From: Ridgeia piscesae
Lineage: Eukaryota > Annelida > Polychaeta > Sabellida > Siboglinidae
Reading direction: 5' to 3'
NCBI GenBank assembly: GCA_025642075.2
Contig: JAODUO010001691.1
Location: forward strand, 17,501-81,500
DNA length: 64,000 bases
The position numbers and the translations under genes are program-made. Under the pieces are notes generated by a model, which was not told where the DNA came from, made no database searches, and was given only the letters and a program-made list of their open reading frames with translations. This document shows positions 12,119-24,243 of the stretch, piece after piece (position 1 is the stretch's first letter; the number at the start of each line of letters is the position of its first letter).

Positions 12119-12505
12119 GACACTTTGGGTGAATCAACTAACTAATCAGTGGGGCATGACATAACACTGTGTGTCCTGGACATTGTATTCTGACATTGTC
12201 CGCGGATCACGATGACCTAACAGATCTGACATCGTCAAGCAAGTGCTTGCGGGTCACCGCCATGCTCTGAGCATGTCAAACTAAACTATCTAGGACACGC
12301 AGTTTCTTTGATCTTTTTTTGAATTATGTATCCGAGAGATACTCCACAATCCTCGGTCCAGTGCGCGCGCCCCACTTCCAATCAAGAAGAAAACGTACAC
12401 ATAGCTGGGCGACGATGGCCAACGCCTGTTGACAGTGACAATGAAAGACATCGCCACCATCCTCCTGACTACAGTGTGTACGTCATCGCCTTCCACGCCG
12501 CGCCC

Positions 12506-12512
12506 TATATAA
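12506..12512 (+). promoter_or_regulatory. TATA box of the secreted-protein gene
   Basis: TATATAA in a GC-rich setting (cgccctatataagacg), 88 bases before the start codon at 12594. Transcription would be expected to begin about 25-30 bases downstream, near 12535-12545, giving a 5' UTR of about 50 bases. Confidence 0.65.
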
Positions 12513-12570
12513 GACGTGGCTCGGGGGGCTGACATCACATCGGGGAGAACGTCTCTTCAACTGAGCAGCA

Positions 12571-12597
12571 ATGTCACCGAGAGAACAACCACAATGA
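12571..12597 (+). promoter_or_regulatory. Upstream ORF overlapping the main start (ATGA)
   Basis: An eight-codon frame begins at ATG 12571. Its TGA stop (12595-12597) overlaps the main ATG (12594-12596). This stop/start overlap is the arrangement expected where main-frame translation depends on leaky scanning or termination-reinitiation. Whether it is used is inference. Confidence 0.5.
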
Positions 12598-12654
12598 CTA
12601 GAGCATCGACTTCTTTCTTCCTCGTGCTGTATGCACTGGCCAGTGTGTCTATCG
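12594..12654 (+). CDS. Secreted protein, exon 1 (signal peptide)
   Basis: Twenty codons plus one base. The hydrophobic core SFFLVLYALASVSI is followed by the donor gtaaga. Confidence 0.78.
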
Positions 12655-14126
12655 GTAAGATTTGTTTAAACTCTTCAATCGTACAAGTTCATAGTTGCTT
12701 GTTCTTGTGTTGGACTTGCCTGCTCCGTAAGTGCTCCACACCTGACCGTAACATTGTCTTCCTCATTACTAAGCCAGAGTTAATGACAAGGACAAACAGG
12801 ATAGAATAGTGTTAAAATCCAATTAACTTTGACATTTTTAGCAGAGATGCGCTAAAGTTTGACATATCATAGATTCTTTGTTATTAGTTAATTTATTTGC
12901 ATCGTTGCTAATACACCGCGGTGAGAGTGGGCGCACTGAACCCTAAATATTACATTACACTAACGTTATAAATATTGTTATGTTATATTTCAATCGTTTT
13001 AATAGCCGTTCAACCTGCACAGTATAACGAATTTCCGACTTATCTTGTGTAAGCTTTCGTATATATGTATCTGATGAATCTAATTTGTAGTTACGTCATA
13101 AGATTGTTACTCCTTCGATACCATAACACCATTTGTCTTTGTCGCTTTTCCAGTTCTTGCGGGAGGACCGTCGGCGGCATATTGTGTCGACCTGACGACG
13201 GGCATGAAGTCCGTTCTCCCGGGCAACACGGCCGACGTGAGGTGGACCAAGAAGCCGACCTCGAACGCCGGACGGTGCAGACTGCAGGGGGTGTTAAAGA
13301 TCAAGCCCCCGAGCTGGGCCAAGTCTGTGTCCTTCCATATGGCGTTCGAGAAGTCGAATAAATGGTCATTCAACATTGGAGACTCTCCAACCAACGACGC
13401 CTGGGGTAGGACAAACATATTGTGTTCTTAGAGGGAAATTATTCACTGGAATTACTGGTATTATAATGTTAATCTGTTGTGTATTCACAACTCATCATGT
13501 CTAAAGAACGATAAATGTATCTATAAATACATTCAAAGGACACAATATTATGTATTCTTCTTAATGACAAATAGAAAAATGGTGTTATCACATCTAATAG
13601 CAACGGGGGAAAAATGGCGATGACACCCGATCAGTATTTCCGTGGGATAGCGTGTGTTAGTCACTATTATTACAAAAGTATTACAACTGGCATAAAGACA
13701 ACGTACTTGACGAACGACATGGCAGCTCACTCCTTGTTGTCTGCAGGTGGTGACATGTTATCAACTCTGTACGACGCCGAGATCCACAGCATCAACAAGT
13801 ACTTGAGGGTGTATCGTAGTGACGTCGGAGGTTCCGGCCTCTTGACCAAAAGCTACGCGGTCAAGACGGCCATGTTGATTCGGCTGTCAAAGAACCAGCT
13901 GTATGTCACCAACTACGAAGGCTACTCGTACTACAAGGTGCACAACGGTCTGTTCGCCTTCGACACGATGTACATGGGTCTTAATCGTGTTATTCGCCGC
14001 CTTTCTGGGTCTCCCGTCGCAAACCGCAAAGGCCGGGGTCTGTGCTCTGTGTGTATCTACTTTTTAAAGGACACCGTAAGAAGTTTGCACGATGTGCTAC
14101 TAACTACTGGTGGCGGCGGCATGTAA
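12594..14126 (+). CDS. Secreted protein of unknown function, three exons
   Basis: Exons 12594-12654, 13154-13405 and 13747-14126 join in phase 1 at both introns (donors G|gtaaga and G|gtagga; acceptors ttttccag and gtctgcag), giving 230 residues. Residues 1-24 form a signal peptide (MTRASTSFFLVLYALASVSI, then VLAG), so the product should be exported. The mature part has WSFNIGDSPTNDAWGGD across the second junction, a DAEIHSINKYLRVYRSD strand-like block and YMGLNRVI near the end. I have a vague memory of similar IGDSP...GGD...DAE...FNRVI proteins in marine invertebrates, but I cannot name the family or a function. Cysteines are few, so it is not a cystine-knot or LU protein. The TATA box and upstream ORF lie just before it. 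Third positions are GC-rich compared with the flanks, which supports real coding. Confidence 0.8.
13154..13405 (+). CDS. Secreted protein, exon 2
   Basis: Starts after the acceptor ttttccag. It encodes VLAGGPSAAYCVDLTTGMKS through SPTNDAWG and ends at G|gtagga, phase 1. Confidence 0.8.
13747..14126 (+). CDS. Secreted protein, exon 3
   Basis: Starts after gtctgcag and completes the GGT glycine codon. It encodes GDMLSTLYDAEIHSINKYL onward and stops at TAA 14124-14126 after a glycine-rich end. Confidence 0.78.
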
Positions 14127-14619
14127 TAATTACAACAGTTTGAGACTTTAAAAAGCCGCAGTCCAATCAGTTGTAAGTAAAAGGATGCAGTACGCTAACA
14201 TCACCCGCTTAAAAATTCGCTGAGACTAAATATGTTCTAAAAAAAACCGGTATCAAATCATAAGTTGCATTGTTGGAAGTGTGCATATTCGCTAAACAGA
14301 GAGTTGATTACAATTTATATACAGAACATATATTACCTACCAACGTATGGCTATTCAAAAACATTTCTCCGTGTAAGTCGTAAGTAGTGCACACGCCACA
14401 CAGCTGTCGGGTGGCGTGGAGCCGTCGGGAACATATTAATGTTCAAAACTGCGCCATTCCGTAAACCTTATATATTTCTAATTATTGTGAATCTACATCG
14501 TCTACTTGCAGTAGGTCATGCTATACACCGTAAGAATGTGTATTAAAATACTATGCCCCTTAAAATATTGTATCCGTCATGATCTCCAAAAAGTATCTTT
14601 TGTTTCTGTTGTACTTGGA

Positions 14620-14625
14620 AATAAA
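14620..14625 (+). terminator. Candidate polyadenylation signal
   Basis: AATAAA about 495 bases after the stop of the secreted-protein gene, the first good plus-strand signal downstream. A GT microsatellite starts about 85 bases later. Confidence 0.45.
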
Positions 14626-14706
14626 ACTGTATGTCCTGAATATGTTTGTGTTACCTATCGCTGATTATTTGTAACAAGGCTTGCAACAATAGAATAATCA
14701 ATAGAA

Positions 14707-14911
<205 letters not shown>

Positions 14912-17508
14912 TGCAGAGATTAGCGCAATATGGCAGATGTGGAAACAGCATGCTCTGCCTTCGATATCACCATTGTGCAGCCGCAGCTATATATACATAG
15001 TGCATACATATATACTTCTCAAGAAAATTATGTATAGTGATCCATATATTTCGCCCCCTTGCCACGGTGTTCCTCAACATACTGGCTTTACTCTTTTTGT
15101 TATATGACATAAGTGATGTGATACAAGCTGGAGCAGGAATGTTGGGAGCTTCAGCTTGTTTCCAGTGACACAATCGTAACGTCAGTGTACTGAAGAAACC
15201 ATCGGGAAGCGGTCGACATTTACAAATCACTAAGCACAATGTTGAGACGCAACTATGTACGATATGCACAACGAAGAAACTGGGTCGTCTATCTATTCAA
15301 GAATAATCGATATATGTGTTATGGGCGTCGGTGGCATATTGTCAACAGATGTTAGTACACGTTACATGTTCGAATTAGCTGACCTCGACAAAATGACAAG
15401 CAAGGAGAGTTACAAAATATCTATCGTTCCAAGACTGGGATGCAAAGAAATTTTGTTAAAAAACCTGCAATGCTTCGGAAGAACGCCGCCGTAAAAACAA
15501 CACATACAGCAGCGTTCATTAGGAGAATCATTACCTATTTCTTTTCTGTCCTTTTCTTTTCAACAATACCGCCACCTAGATAATTTAGTCTGTATACAAA
15601 TGGACAAGGAAACAAATTGTCTCTTGTGAGTCAAATATTGTAATAAGATGAATCTGTGTCCATTAAAGTATGTCGGTTTTGTTTCAAAACATATTCTAAT
15701 ACAAATGTTAGTTGAAATCTGTTTTTTGAAATGACTTCAAGAAAACAACGATTACTGATATATGTAATAATACACAGATTGCGGGTGACACAAGTACGCC
15801 TATTATTACCCTGTCTCACCTCTCGCTTCCACCACTTGCATGTCTGAAAAAGAGTTCTGACCAATATCAAGGTATTATCAAACATTGTGAAGTTCCAATG
15901 TCTGTTTCCGACAGTTGGTTTCAAGGTATTATGATCACACACCCCGGCTGTCGCACGAGCGATTGCCAAATGTATTTTCTATTAAGTATATGTCTTCCAG
16001 TGTGGCAGAAACGATACAAATGAACGCATGATGTTGTGCACATTATGTTGCATTTGGAAGAGTAGTATTTAATCTGCAATCAACCCTCAATATAATAAGG
16101 TTATCTTGTTGATGATATTAATTGATCTTGTAATGGCTGAACAGCTCTGCATATCAAACACTATTGCGCAATTATCGTGAAATAAGGTCTGGAAGATCAT
16201 CACAGTATAACAATCATAATAGAGATCCATTGCCGCACCCCGAGGAACACTAAAATGTACCTTTTATCGATACTAGTTTATTTCGACCAACTAAGAATGA
16301 TGTATTTTATTCAGCTGTAAACTCCACCCAGTCCCTACACACTGATACTATAATGAGTCAATTTATTTCACAGCGTCTTGGTCGGTACAGCATCAAGCGC
16401 GTTTGCAAAACCAAGTAAAGCATTTCCACTAGTCTTGTAGATTCTCATCATGCAGAATGAACAATTTCGCTTGGTGTTGTTATCATTTCACAAGTATATT
16501 TCTCCATGGCATTTTCTGAAACGGATGCGTTATTTTGTTACGATTATCCAGTCGTTGACAAACACGTGAACAAATATTCCGTTGTTTTAAACACAATGCA
16601 TGTTAAAGACGCAGATCTGTATTTGTTTGAGTCACATTTTATATTTGTTGTAGACATTAATATCACTCACTGCACGAACCATTCAGATGGTGTTTCAACG
16701 AAACAATTTCTGGATACAGTGTTAAACTCCATGTAAAACAACATCAGGTCTAAACATGTGACGCTGCCGTTTCTTCTACAATCTATATACATTTCTGCAT
16801 TACGAGAGTGGAAAGATCACAATTTGCAAACTAACTGTCAAACCATATCGTATGTATTATTAATGTAATTCGTTAGGTTTGTAAATTCCGCTTTTCAAGC
16901 ACGCCAGTACAATACCAACTGCATTTATGACGTTTCATCAAGCAATGAAACCTGGAAATTGGCACTATTTTCGTACACAGGAGATTCTCATGTAAAACAT
17001 ATTCGTCGTCTTCAAGTAATTTTGACAATGTCGCGCCAAAGAGGAAACGACCTTGACACAGCCGAGACGTAAAAGACCATTGACCACCACTGAGAGAAAC
17101 ACCGAGTTGACATAAGAAATACCCGCATGGTCTGCCCACCACGACATGATTTGGTTAATTTTTAATGTAGTAAGCTGTCATTTGCTTCCTAGAGGTTTCT
17201 TAACAGCTCATGTCCTCCCCTCATAGTGACATAGCTGAACTAAAAAAATCGGCACATCTCATGTGAGCAACTGGTTCGCCAATTCAATAAGACGCTTCAA
17301 CAACCGCAATTGTAGACACAATTACAATAGCACTGTCCTTCGGCTGTCACCTACATGGACAATTGAGGTATTTCTGAATACATACTGTTTCTATTAATGT
17401 GCCTTTTTAGCAGGGTATAAACGGCAATTGAAATGGTAGAACAATGCGTCGAATACGTCAGTAACTACTGCATTATAACTAACTCCCACTGTGTTCACAC
17501 GCACGCAT

Positions 17509-17547
<39 letters not shown>

Positions 17548-18812
17548 CACACGCGAATGTAGTAGATGCCTGGAACTAAATATTGAATACAATTATGTAA
17601 AACATTATCAATATCAAGTATTTATTATCTTACCAATGAAACAAGATTTCGTGACGTATGCAGTTATGTGCTTGAATATCTGTCTTACCCTGTGCTTGCA
17701 AGGCTACAAGGCTAAGACAATATCAAAGGTACATCCGCCATTACCCGAAAAGATTTCCACATAAAACCAGCATTTTGTAATATATGTGGATGTTTGTGAG
17801 GACTGGTGTAGCGTTAAATGAGTTAATTGGTTTATTCTTCAGCGTGGCATCAAACCTGTAACAAACTGATATATGCCTAGCGGTGTTTTCTGGTTAGATA
17901 CAGGTGTCATTTTGACAATAACACTACAAATCGGCGTCTTGTTGTAACACAAATGAATTAGATTGGTTTGTGCCTTTGTGGGACCCTGTGGTGTGTTACT
18001 TTCACGAATTTTCCAGAGCACTTCTGTAAATATAGCTTAAATATGCTGGGCAACAGTGATGTAAATTTGGTACGTGATGACGAAATCGTTACAACGGCCG
18101 TCTACGAGAAACTCCAATGTGATCTCGCCTTTGGAATGTTCTCATTTTACGTTCAAATCACGAACGTTATTTATTCAACCGCTATGTTTAAAATGTTTCA
18201 TGCGTGATTACGACACGACATTTATGGCATACTAGACTGACTGTCCCGGCTTTTAACATGGCCTATACCATGCTGTGTTTGACCGACACAATAGGCAACA
18301 GCAAATGTGCATAAGTTTATATTCAAAGGTACGATATTAATAATTGCTTTGCACCCATTGCACTGGGTAATGTTAGTTATCAAAGACAGCAACAATAGGT
18401 GCCATGGTCGTTACCCTGTGCATCGGTTCTCAACTTAATCGTTAATTGGTCTCTGTCAATATAAAGTAGGTGTCTGTTGATGTGCCTGTTTTACGGTTTA
18501 AAAACGTGATATGTTCTATCAATGTGACATGGGCACCATGAGCTAATAGTCTATAAATATATAATGTCCACGATAACAGTTAATTGAGCTGTTCTCAAGG
18601 CACGATCTCGTATCGTTAGGTAATTTGTTAATATTGTGTCTAGTAGAACGTTGCCAAACAAACATTCGCATTACTGTGCACGCTATTGTACAATTACAAT
18701 ATTGGTGACATTGTCGCGCTTACATTTTTCCAGTTGTTATAAACGTTCCGATTGACGTTTCTGCGCATGTGCGATAAATGTAAAATCATCAATGTGCAGC
18801 GAAACGACAAAG
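14912..18812. other. Intergenic stretch
   Basis: AT-rich DNA with no convincing exon. Short open frames (for example 16506-16736 and 17968-18207) lack domains, promoters or matching splice sites. A CACG microsatellite lies at 17497-17552. Confidence 0.5.
17497..17552. repeat. (CACG)n microsatellite
   Basis: Tetranucleotide cacg/gcac repeat of about 13 units. Confidence 0.93.
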
Positions 18813-18819
18813 CATTTTT

Positions 18820-19073
18820 GGTATAAATGCCAAGGGCTGTTCGTTAACTCTCCTGTGATGATTACTGAGAAGAGTTGCTTAAAATGTCGTTCAATACAAT
18901 AATATCTTACGTTGTTTAAATCACTGTCACGGATTATAGCGCAGTACAGTCACGTGATTTGCGCTTGCTATCGAAACATGCCTCAAAACTTGTTTGCCTC
19001 GTGTTAATTTGCGACAAATAACTTTGCTGAGAGGTTATACACATCCTAACGAACAGCCCGTGGTATTTATACC
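18820..19073. mobile_element. MITE-like element with terminal inverted repeats
   Basis: The left end ggtataaatgccaagggctg (continuing ttcgtta) matches the reverse complement of the right end (taacgaacagcccgtggtat, then ttatacc) with two mismatches over about 28 bases. The element is 254 bases long and has no coding capacity, as expected for a miniature inverted-repeat transposable element. No clear superfamily is visible from the ends, and flanking target duplications are not obvious beyond short AT-rich sequence. Confidence 0.75.
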
Positions 19074-19676
19074 ATAAACGTTTTGTAAACAATTTTATTC
19101 GATGTGAATGTATAAAATAAATCTACAAATATGATCAAACCAATCCTCATATATAATTGGACTATTAATTCATTGTTCAGTGTGAACGATCGATATAGAA
19201 CTATACCAAACATACAACTTTAAACATCGGTTTTATTTATTTATTACATAACTATAAACGAGAGTTCGACAACCGGTGAACGCAAGAATAACACAAAATA
19301 TATTTAGTTTCGCTGTAGCCATGTCTATCAGAAATTGTTGTACAAAATAACACGACACTTCAAACGTATATTGACATGTAGCAAAGATAAGGAAACTACT
19401 ATAAGGATTATATTGTTTTTCACGTGAAGTCATGGTTTTTAAGCTCAAATCCTACAAAAGGTTTTAAAGGGAACAAACACCAGCAGTCAGTGATCAAGTT
19501 TAAAGCCAAACATGCCTCTGACACAGAAAAAGAAGACTAACTAAGCAAAAATATAGTAAACCCATATAATAATGAAATTGTTTGACAAGCTGGTCATGCG
19601 AAAATAACACACACTCTGTTTTATATATATACGTTTTGTATCAAACCGCGCTATGTTTTCCGCCAATAACACACAC

Positions 19677-19677
<1 letters not shown>

Positions 19678-19749
<72 letters not shown>
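19678..19749. repeat. (TA)n microsatellite
   Basis: About 70 bases of TA dinucleotides. Confidence 0.95.
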
Positions 19750-19752
<3 letters not shown>

Positions 19753-20061
19753 GTACTTAATTATTTAAATGCATAGTGCATGGTTTATCAATATTGCCGA
19801 TGGATGTTTCTTGAAACAAATCATATAAAAATACAAAATGCACACGTTCTCGCTGTTTGATGGCGATGTATTAGCGTTTAAATGCTCTGCCCTGTAGTAT
19901 AACGTCTATATTGTGATTTCATCGACACAAGTTTTGCAATTCTTGATATATCAAGACATCGTATACCTATGTTTAGCAAATATTCGATATAACAAGATAA
20001 GCGAACATATTTGAAATATGCAAACAGTCAGATAACATGTTGAAGTGTGTAACGAATATAT

Positions 20062-20363
20062 TCAGAAATTGACTGCAGCGACTGCAAACAGAGAAAGAAC
20101 AGAAATTGTTGTTGCACGGAACTGGACGGAAATGGCCGATGCGCTGGAATTTAATGAAGTTGTTGTTATGTGTTCGTCGAAAACGACGGTTGTGCCATAT
20201 TCGGAAACGGCTGTTGTGCTGTGTTCGGAAACGGCTGTTGTGAGTCCGAATGAGGCGTTGTTGCAAAGGTCGGTGTCACATATACATTCATACAGTGTTT
20301 TGCTGGTATAATCGCAGCCATTATGGGTGTTATCGTATGCGCAGCCTCTGTGTAATATAGACC
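20062..20363 (-). CDS. LU-domain protein, exon 3
   Basis: After the acceptor gtgttacag it encodes SILHRGCAYDNTHNGC, then CICDTDLCNN (cysteines 6-10), a Thr/Ser stalk and the hydrophobic GPI-type tail. Stop TGA at 20062-20064. Confidence 0.84.
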
Positions 20364-20878
20364 CTGTAACACAAACAAAGACAAAACAGAATTAAAATGA
20401 ACACAACTAGAAACTAGAAGCCCATGTTTCTACAAATTACGTCGCAATCGCCGACACTGTCAAGGATCTAAATACGCCGTTATTTTATTCCACACTGAAC
20501 TGTACCCCCTAGTCTGAATGACAATCGTTCGCGCGCCCATGTTGTGTCAGATGGGGGGAGGGTCTGTACAAATCGCAATTGAATCGGATGAAACTATAAG
20601 CTACTGTTGACACTTTTCAAAATATGTTGTGTTTATAGACTTTATGCTGAATAAACCTGATGTTTGGTCAAAACATGTCGTATTATTGAGTGTATGTAAA
20701 ACACAACATAACTGTACACCCACCCACCCACCCACACACACACACCACACACCACACACCCACACCAACACACAACACACACACACACACACACACACCA
20801 CACACAACACACACACACACACACAACACACACACACACACACACACACACAACACACACACACACACACACACACAC

Positions 20879-20934
<56 letters not shown>

Positions 20935-20961
20935 AACACACACACACACACACACACACAC

Positions 20962-21022
<61 letters not shown>

Positions 21023-21026
21023 AACA

Positions 21027-21103
<77 letters not shown>

Positions 21104-22092
21104 CCACACTCATTTAAAAGTGGAAGCAATTTAGGGTAGGTGCTCATCGTAACAGTTGAATGAGTTGAGATCTACTTTAATGTGATAGCCCTGATAGTTA
21201 GATAAACAGTCGGCAACTAACATACTAAAACTTACGAAGTGTATATCAGTACAAAGGAAGCAGCCTTTATAAAGACTACATTGAACATAAGCCTACTTTC
21301 ACTAAATTGGAAGAAACGTTGTCTCTTTGGGTGTTATCAAATATTAGCTAACCAATTATAATTAATCTTATCAAAAGGAAGTTGTAAATAGAAACGTTTT
21401 CTTAATGTATCCATAAATGTATTTGTAATACAACTAAATTATGATATGGCACCTTGCAAGCGATGGCAAAGCGACAATTTGTCTGCAACGACTGCTAGGT
21501 CTTAATCAAGCAATACCCGTTTAAATATAAAAAACCAATACTAATTGCAAAACAAAACTGCTAACACAAGACCAAAGTGCACTACTTGTGATACTTGCCT
21601 ACGACGTCCATCAAGCACTTATCGCATGACACAATTTCGACATCAGTATATTTGGTAGGGTCGGCACAATGCGAGTTGCCCATCTCGCCCACGATTTCAC
21701 AGGAATAGCAGTGGATTGTGTCACCTGGATGGCAATACGCACACTATTTCGTTTATTATACCAAACAGTCCTACAGTCATATGCATATCCTTTTAAAAAA
21801 TTACCATGGATTCACATTAAACAATCAATGTACAAACGTCAAACACTGTTGCCCCCAAACTAGAGCACTTGTATTAACATGTTTGTTGATGGTTAGTGTT
21901 TGTTAAAACTGAGCCATACTAGCTTGCCGTTTCGTGTGTTTGCTCACAGAAAAATAATGATACATAACTGTTTCCGTAAAGAAACATATTATATACAGCT
22001 TATTACTGAAATGTGATGTCGCACACAAAAAACTTACCCAATTTGACACCAACAGCGACGAGAAGAAAAGCTGAAACCCAAACCAGTCGCAT
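20062..22092 (-). CDS. Ly6/uPAR (LU) domain protein, GPI-anchored, three exons
   Basis: Exons 22038-22092, 21599-21724 and 20062-20363 join in phase 1 at both introns and encode 160 residues. Residues 1-18 (MRLVWVSAFLLVAVGVKL) are a signal peptide. The mature domain opens IHCYSCEIVG and closes YECICDTDLCNN, with exactly ten cysteines spaced as C-C-C-C-C-C-C-CxC-C and the hallmark DLCN end of three-finger LU proteins. The RGC in the third strand resembles the quiver/sleepless-like invertebrate branch. A Thr/Ser-rich stalk with two repeated TTAVSE motifs follows. The tail ATTISVLSLFAVAAVNF is hydrophobic and ends without a charged cytoplasmic part, as in GPI-anchor signals. By family knowledge such proteins act at the cell surface as receptor or channel modulators; the specific partner is unknown. 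The second intron uses a GC donor (G|gcaagt). Confidence 0.85.
20717..21107. repeat. (CA)n microsatellite in the LU-gene intron
   Basis: About 390 bases of CA dinucleotides with scattered AA and CC interruptions, inside intron 2 of the LU-domain gene (20364-21598). Long HTHT/CVCV frames here are artefacts. Confidence 0.97.
21599..21724 (-). CDS. LU-domain protein, exon 2
   Basis: After the acceptor gccatccag it encodes GDTIHCYSCEIVG through SCDKCLMDVV, holding cysteines 1-5. It ends at G|gcaagt, a GC-AG intron, in phase 1. Confidence 0.83.
22038..22092 (-). CDS. LU-domain protein, exon 1 (signal peptide)
   Basis: ATG at 22092 (minus strand), eighteen codons plus one base, then a consensus donor gtaagt. 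This exon is too short to be found by ORF length alone. Confidence 0.82.
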
Positions 22093-22308
22093 GGCGGCTG
22101 GTTTTACGAATTCACTCCAAAAAGTAGATTTCGACGGTTGCTGCTGGTGTACCAGAGTGGGTTGTGAGGCGATCGCCAAACACAGCTAATAACATTCTAA
22201 CCTACGTAGTCACTGCGTGGCTAAAACAAGAAACACACCTGCTGCAACCCGATTGGTTACTTTCAGGCGTGAACCATTCCACCCTGTCAATGTGTTGATG
22301 AAACGCGT

Positions 22309-22662
22309 GTGGGCGTACACGTTTTAAAATTATATGCTCCTGTGAACAATAGCCATATTATACATGAACAGGTCATTCACAAACACATCGTATCTGTAGT
22401 CATAATGGGTCAATCATTGGTTCAGAGCAGCTCAGAAATACTTCAAAGAACCCTGTGCTACTGTAGAAATAACATAGTGATGCGCACGGCTCTTGAAGGA
22501 CTGAGCACCATTGTGACAGATCTCACCAGTTACAATGTCTGGAAGTCCATTTCAGATCTCTACCGTAGAGTGGATGACAGTGCAACCAGTAGAGTAGGTT
22601 ACTGGGATTGGTTCGGTGAGCGCAGACTGGTGCGGGTTGCCAGTCAAACCACGTACGGCTGA
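22309..22662 (+). other. Unassigned 117-codon open frame
   Basis: Plus-strand frame beginning 217 bases from the LU-gene start in head-to-head orientation. An internal start gives MGQSLVQSSSEILQRTL; the C-terminal half contains YWDWFGERR. No domain is recognised and no TATA or poly(A) signal fits clearly. It may be a small single-exon gene or chance. Confidence 0.2.
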
Positions 22663-22896
22663 GGAAGCATCACCTTCTGGTCTGGCAGGCACAGGCTGGT
22701 GTGTATTTTATGTAGCTTTAGTGTAGCAGCCACTTGACGTCTACACCGTAGTTGGGGAGCGGGGGGATGATATTACCCCTGTGGGTTTTATCACGACATG
22801 CATATCCTAACACAACGTATGGAAATCCAATTAACTAACTTTGTACTAATTATTGAATTTTTATTCAGGGTTACTAGTGTGAGCCACGAAGAATGT

Positions 22897-22988
22897 GCAC
22901 ACGCACACGCACACGCACACGCACACGCACACGCACACGCACACGCACACGCACACGCACACGCACACGCACACGCACACACACACAC
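22897..22988. repeat. (CACACG)n microsatellite
   Basis: Hexanucleotide cacacg repeated about 14 times, followed by a short CA run. Confidence 0.95.
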
Positions 22989-23701
22989 TTAACATGCTCA
23001 CTTTCGGAACCTGACCATGACAGTATGTAACTGACATGTGGCTGCGTAAGAGAGCCAGTCTTCATATTTGGAATTACTTTTTTCTGTAACACATTTAAAC
23101 CACTAGTGTGGTGAGAGTTCTTCAACTTCAACTATAACACACCGGCTGTCTCGCATTAGCGGACACTCGCCTTGGTGTTCACGTCTTCGATGTCGTGTTT
23201 AACCAAAAAAATACCAACCAAACAACTGAATAAATGCAGTATTCATAGAGACCAGTTAGCAATTATACTAACGGAGACCAATTAGCAATTATACTAACGG
23301 AGCCCATATATTAGCAATTTTACTAATCACTAATGCACCGGGTAATGTTGCTAGAGTGTTTAGTTCCGTAAGACGATCTACAAAACGGCCGCTTTCACCG
23401 TCACGATCACGCAACTGGTAGTAATGGTCCCTTATGAACAAATACTGTATGTTTATTGTTATGTGTGTACGTCGTACATATGCCATTCCGGTGTGTTAGA
23501 TGCGTCTGGTGCAGGTTATTAGAAACGATGCGGTTTAAGGCACATGCGACCTATCGGGACATCATCATTTTAGACTTAAATTCATCCGAGATCTAAATTA
23601 CACGGGGGCGCAATATTTCGAAATACGGGGAAACAATGTAACTCAACTTTCACACGTAGTAGCTCGAGTGGGCGTCTTCTCTAACAAGCATCGCTGTGTA
23701 A

Positions 23702-24000
<299 letters not shown>

Positions 24001-24107
24001 CGTATATACAAGCCCAAGCCGAGTTAGGAAGATACCCACGCGAGCTACTACGTTTGAAACATACACACACATATATATATATATATACATACATATATCT
24101 ATTTATA

Positions 24108-24243
24108 TGAAACGCTGTCTCACGAGACGCCGCTGCATACGATGTTATGTTTACACTAGGCTGCAACCGAGCCTCACGCCAGGTCGCTTAGTGTAGCCTA
24201 AACATAAAATCGTATGGAGCGCGTCTCGTGAGGCCGCGTTTCA
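24108..24243. mobile_element. Foldback / MITE-like element
   Basis: The left arm tgaaacgctgtctcacgaga (continuing cgccgctgcatacgat) pairs with the right arm (atcgtatggagcgcgtctcg, then tgaggccgcgtttca) over about 55 bases with a few mismatches, around a 20-30-base centre. It lies directly beside a TA-rich tract, which may be its target type. No coding capacity. Confidence 0.75.
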
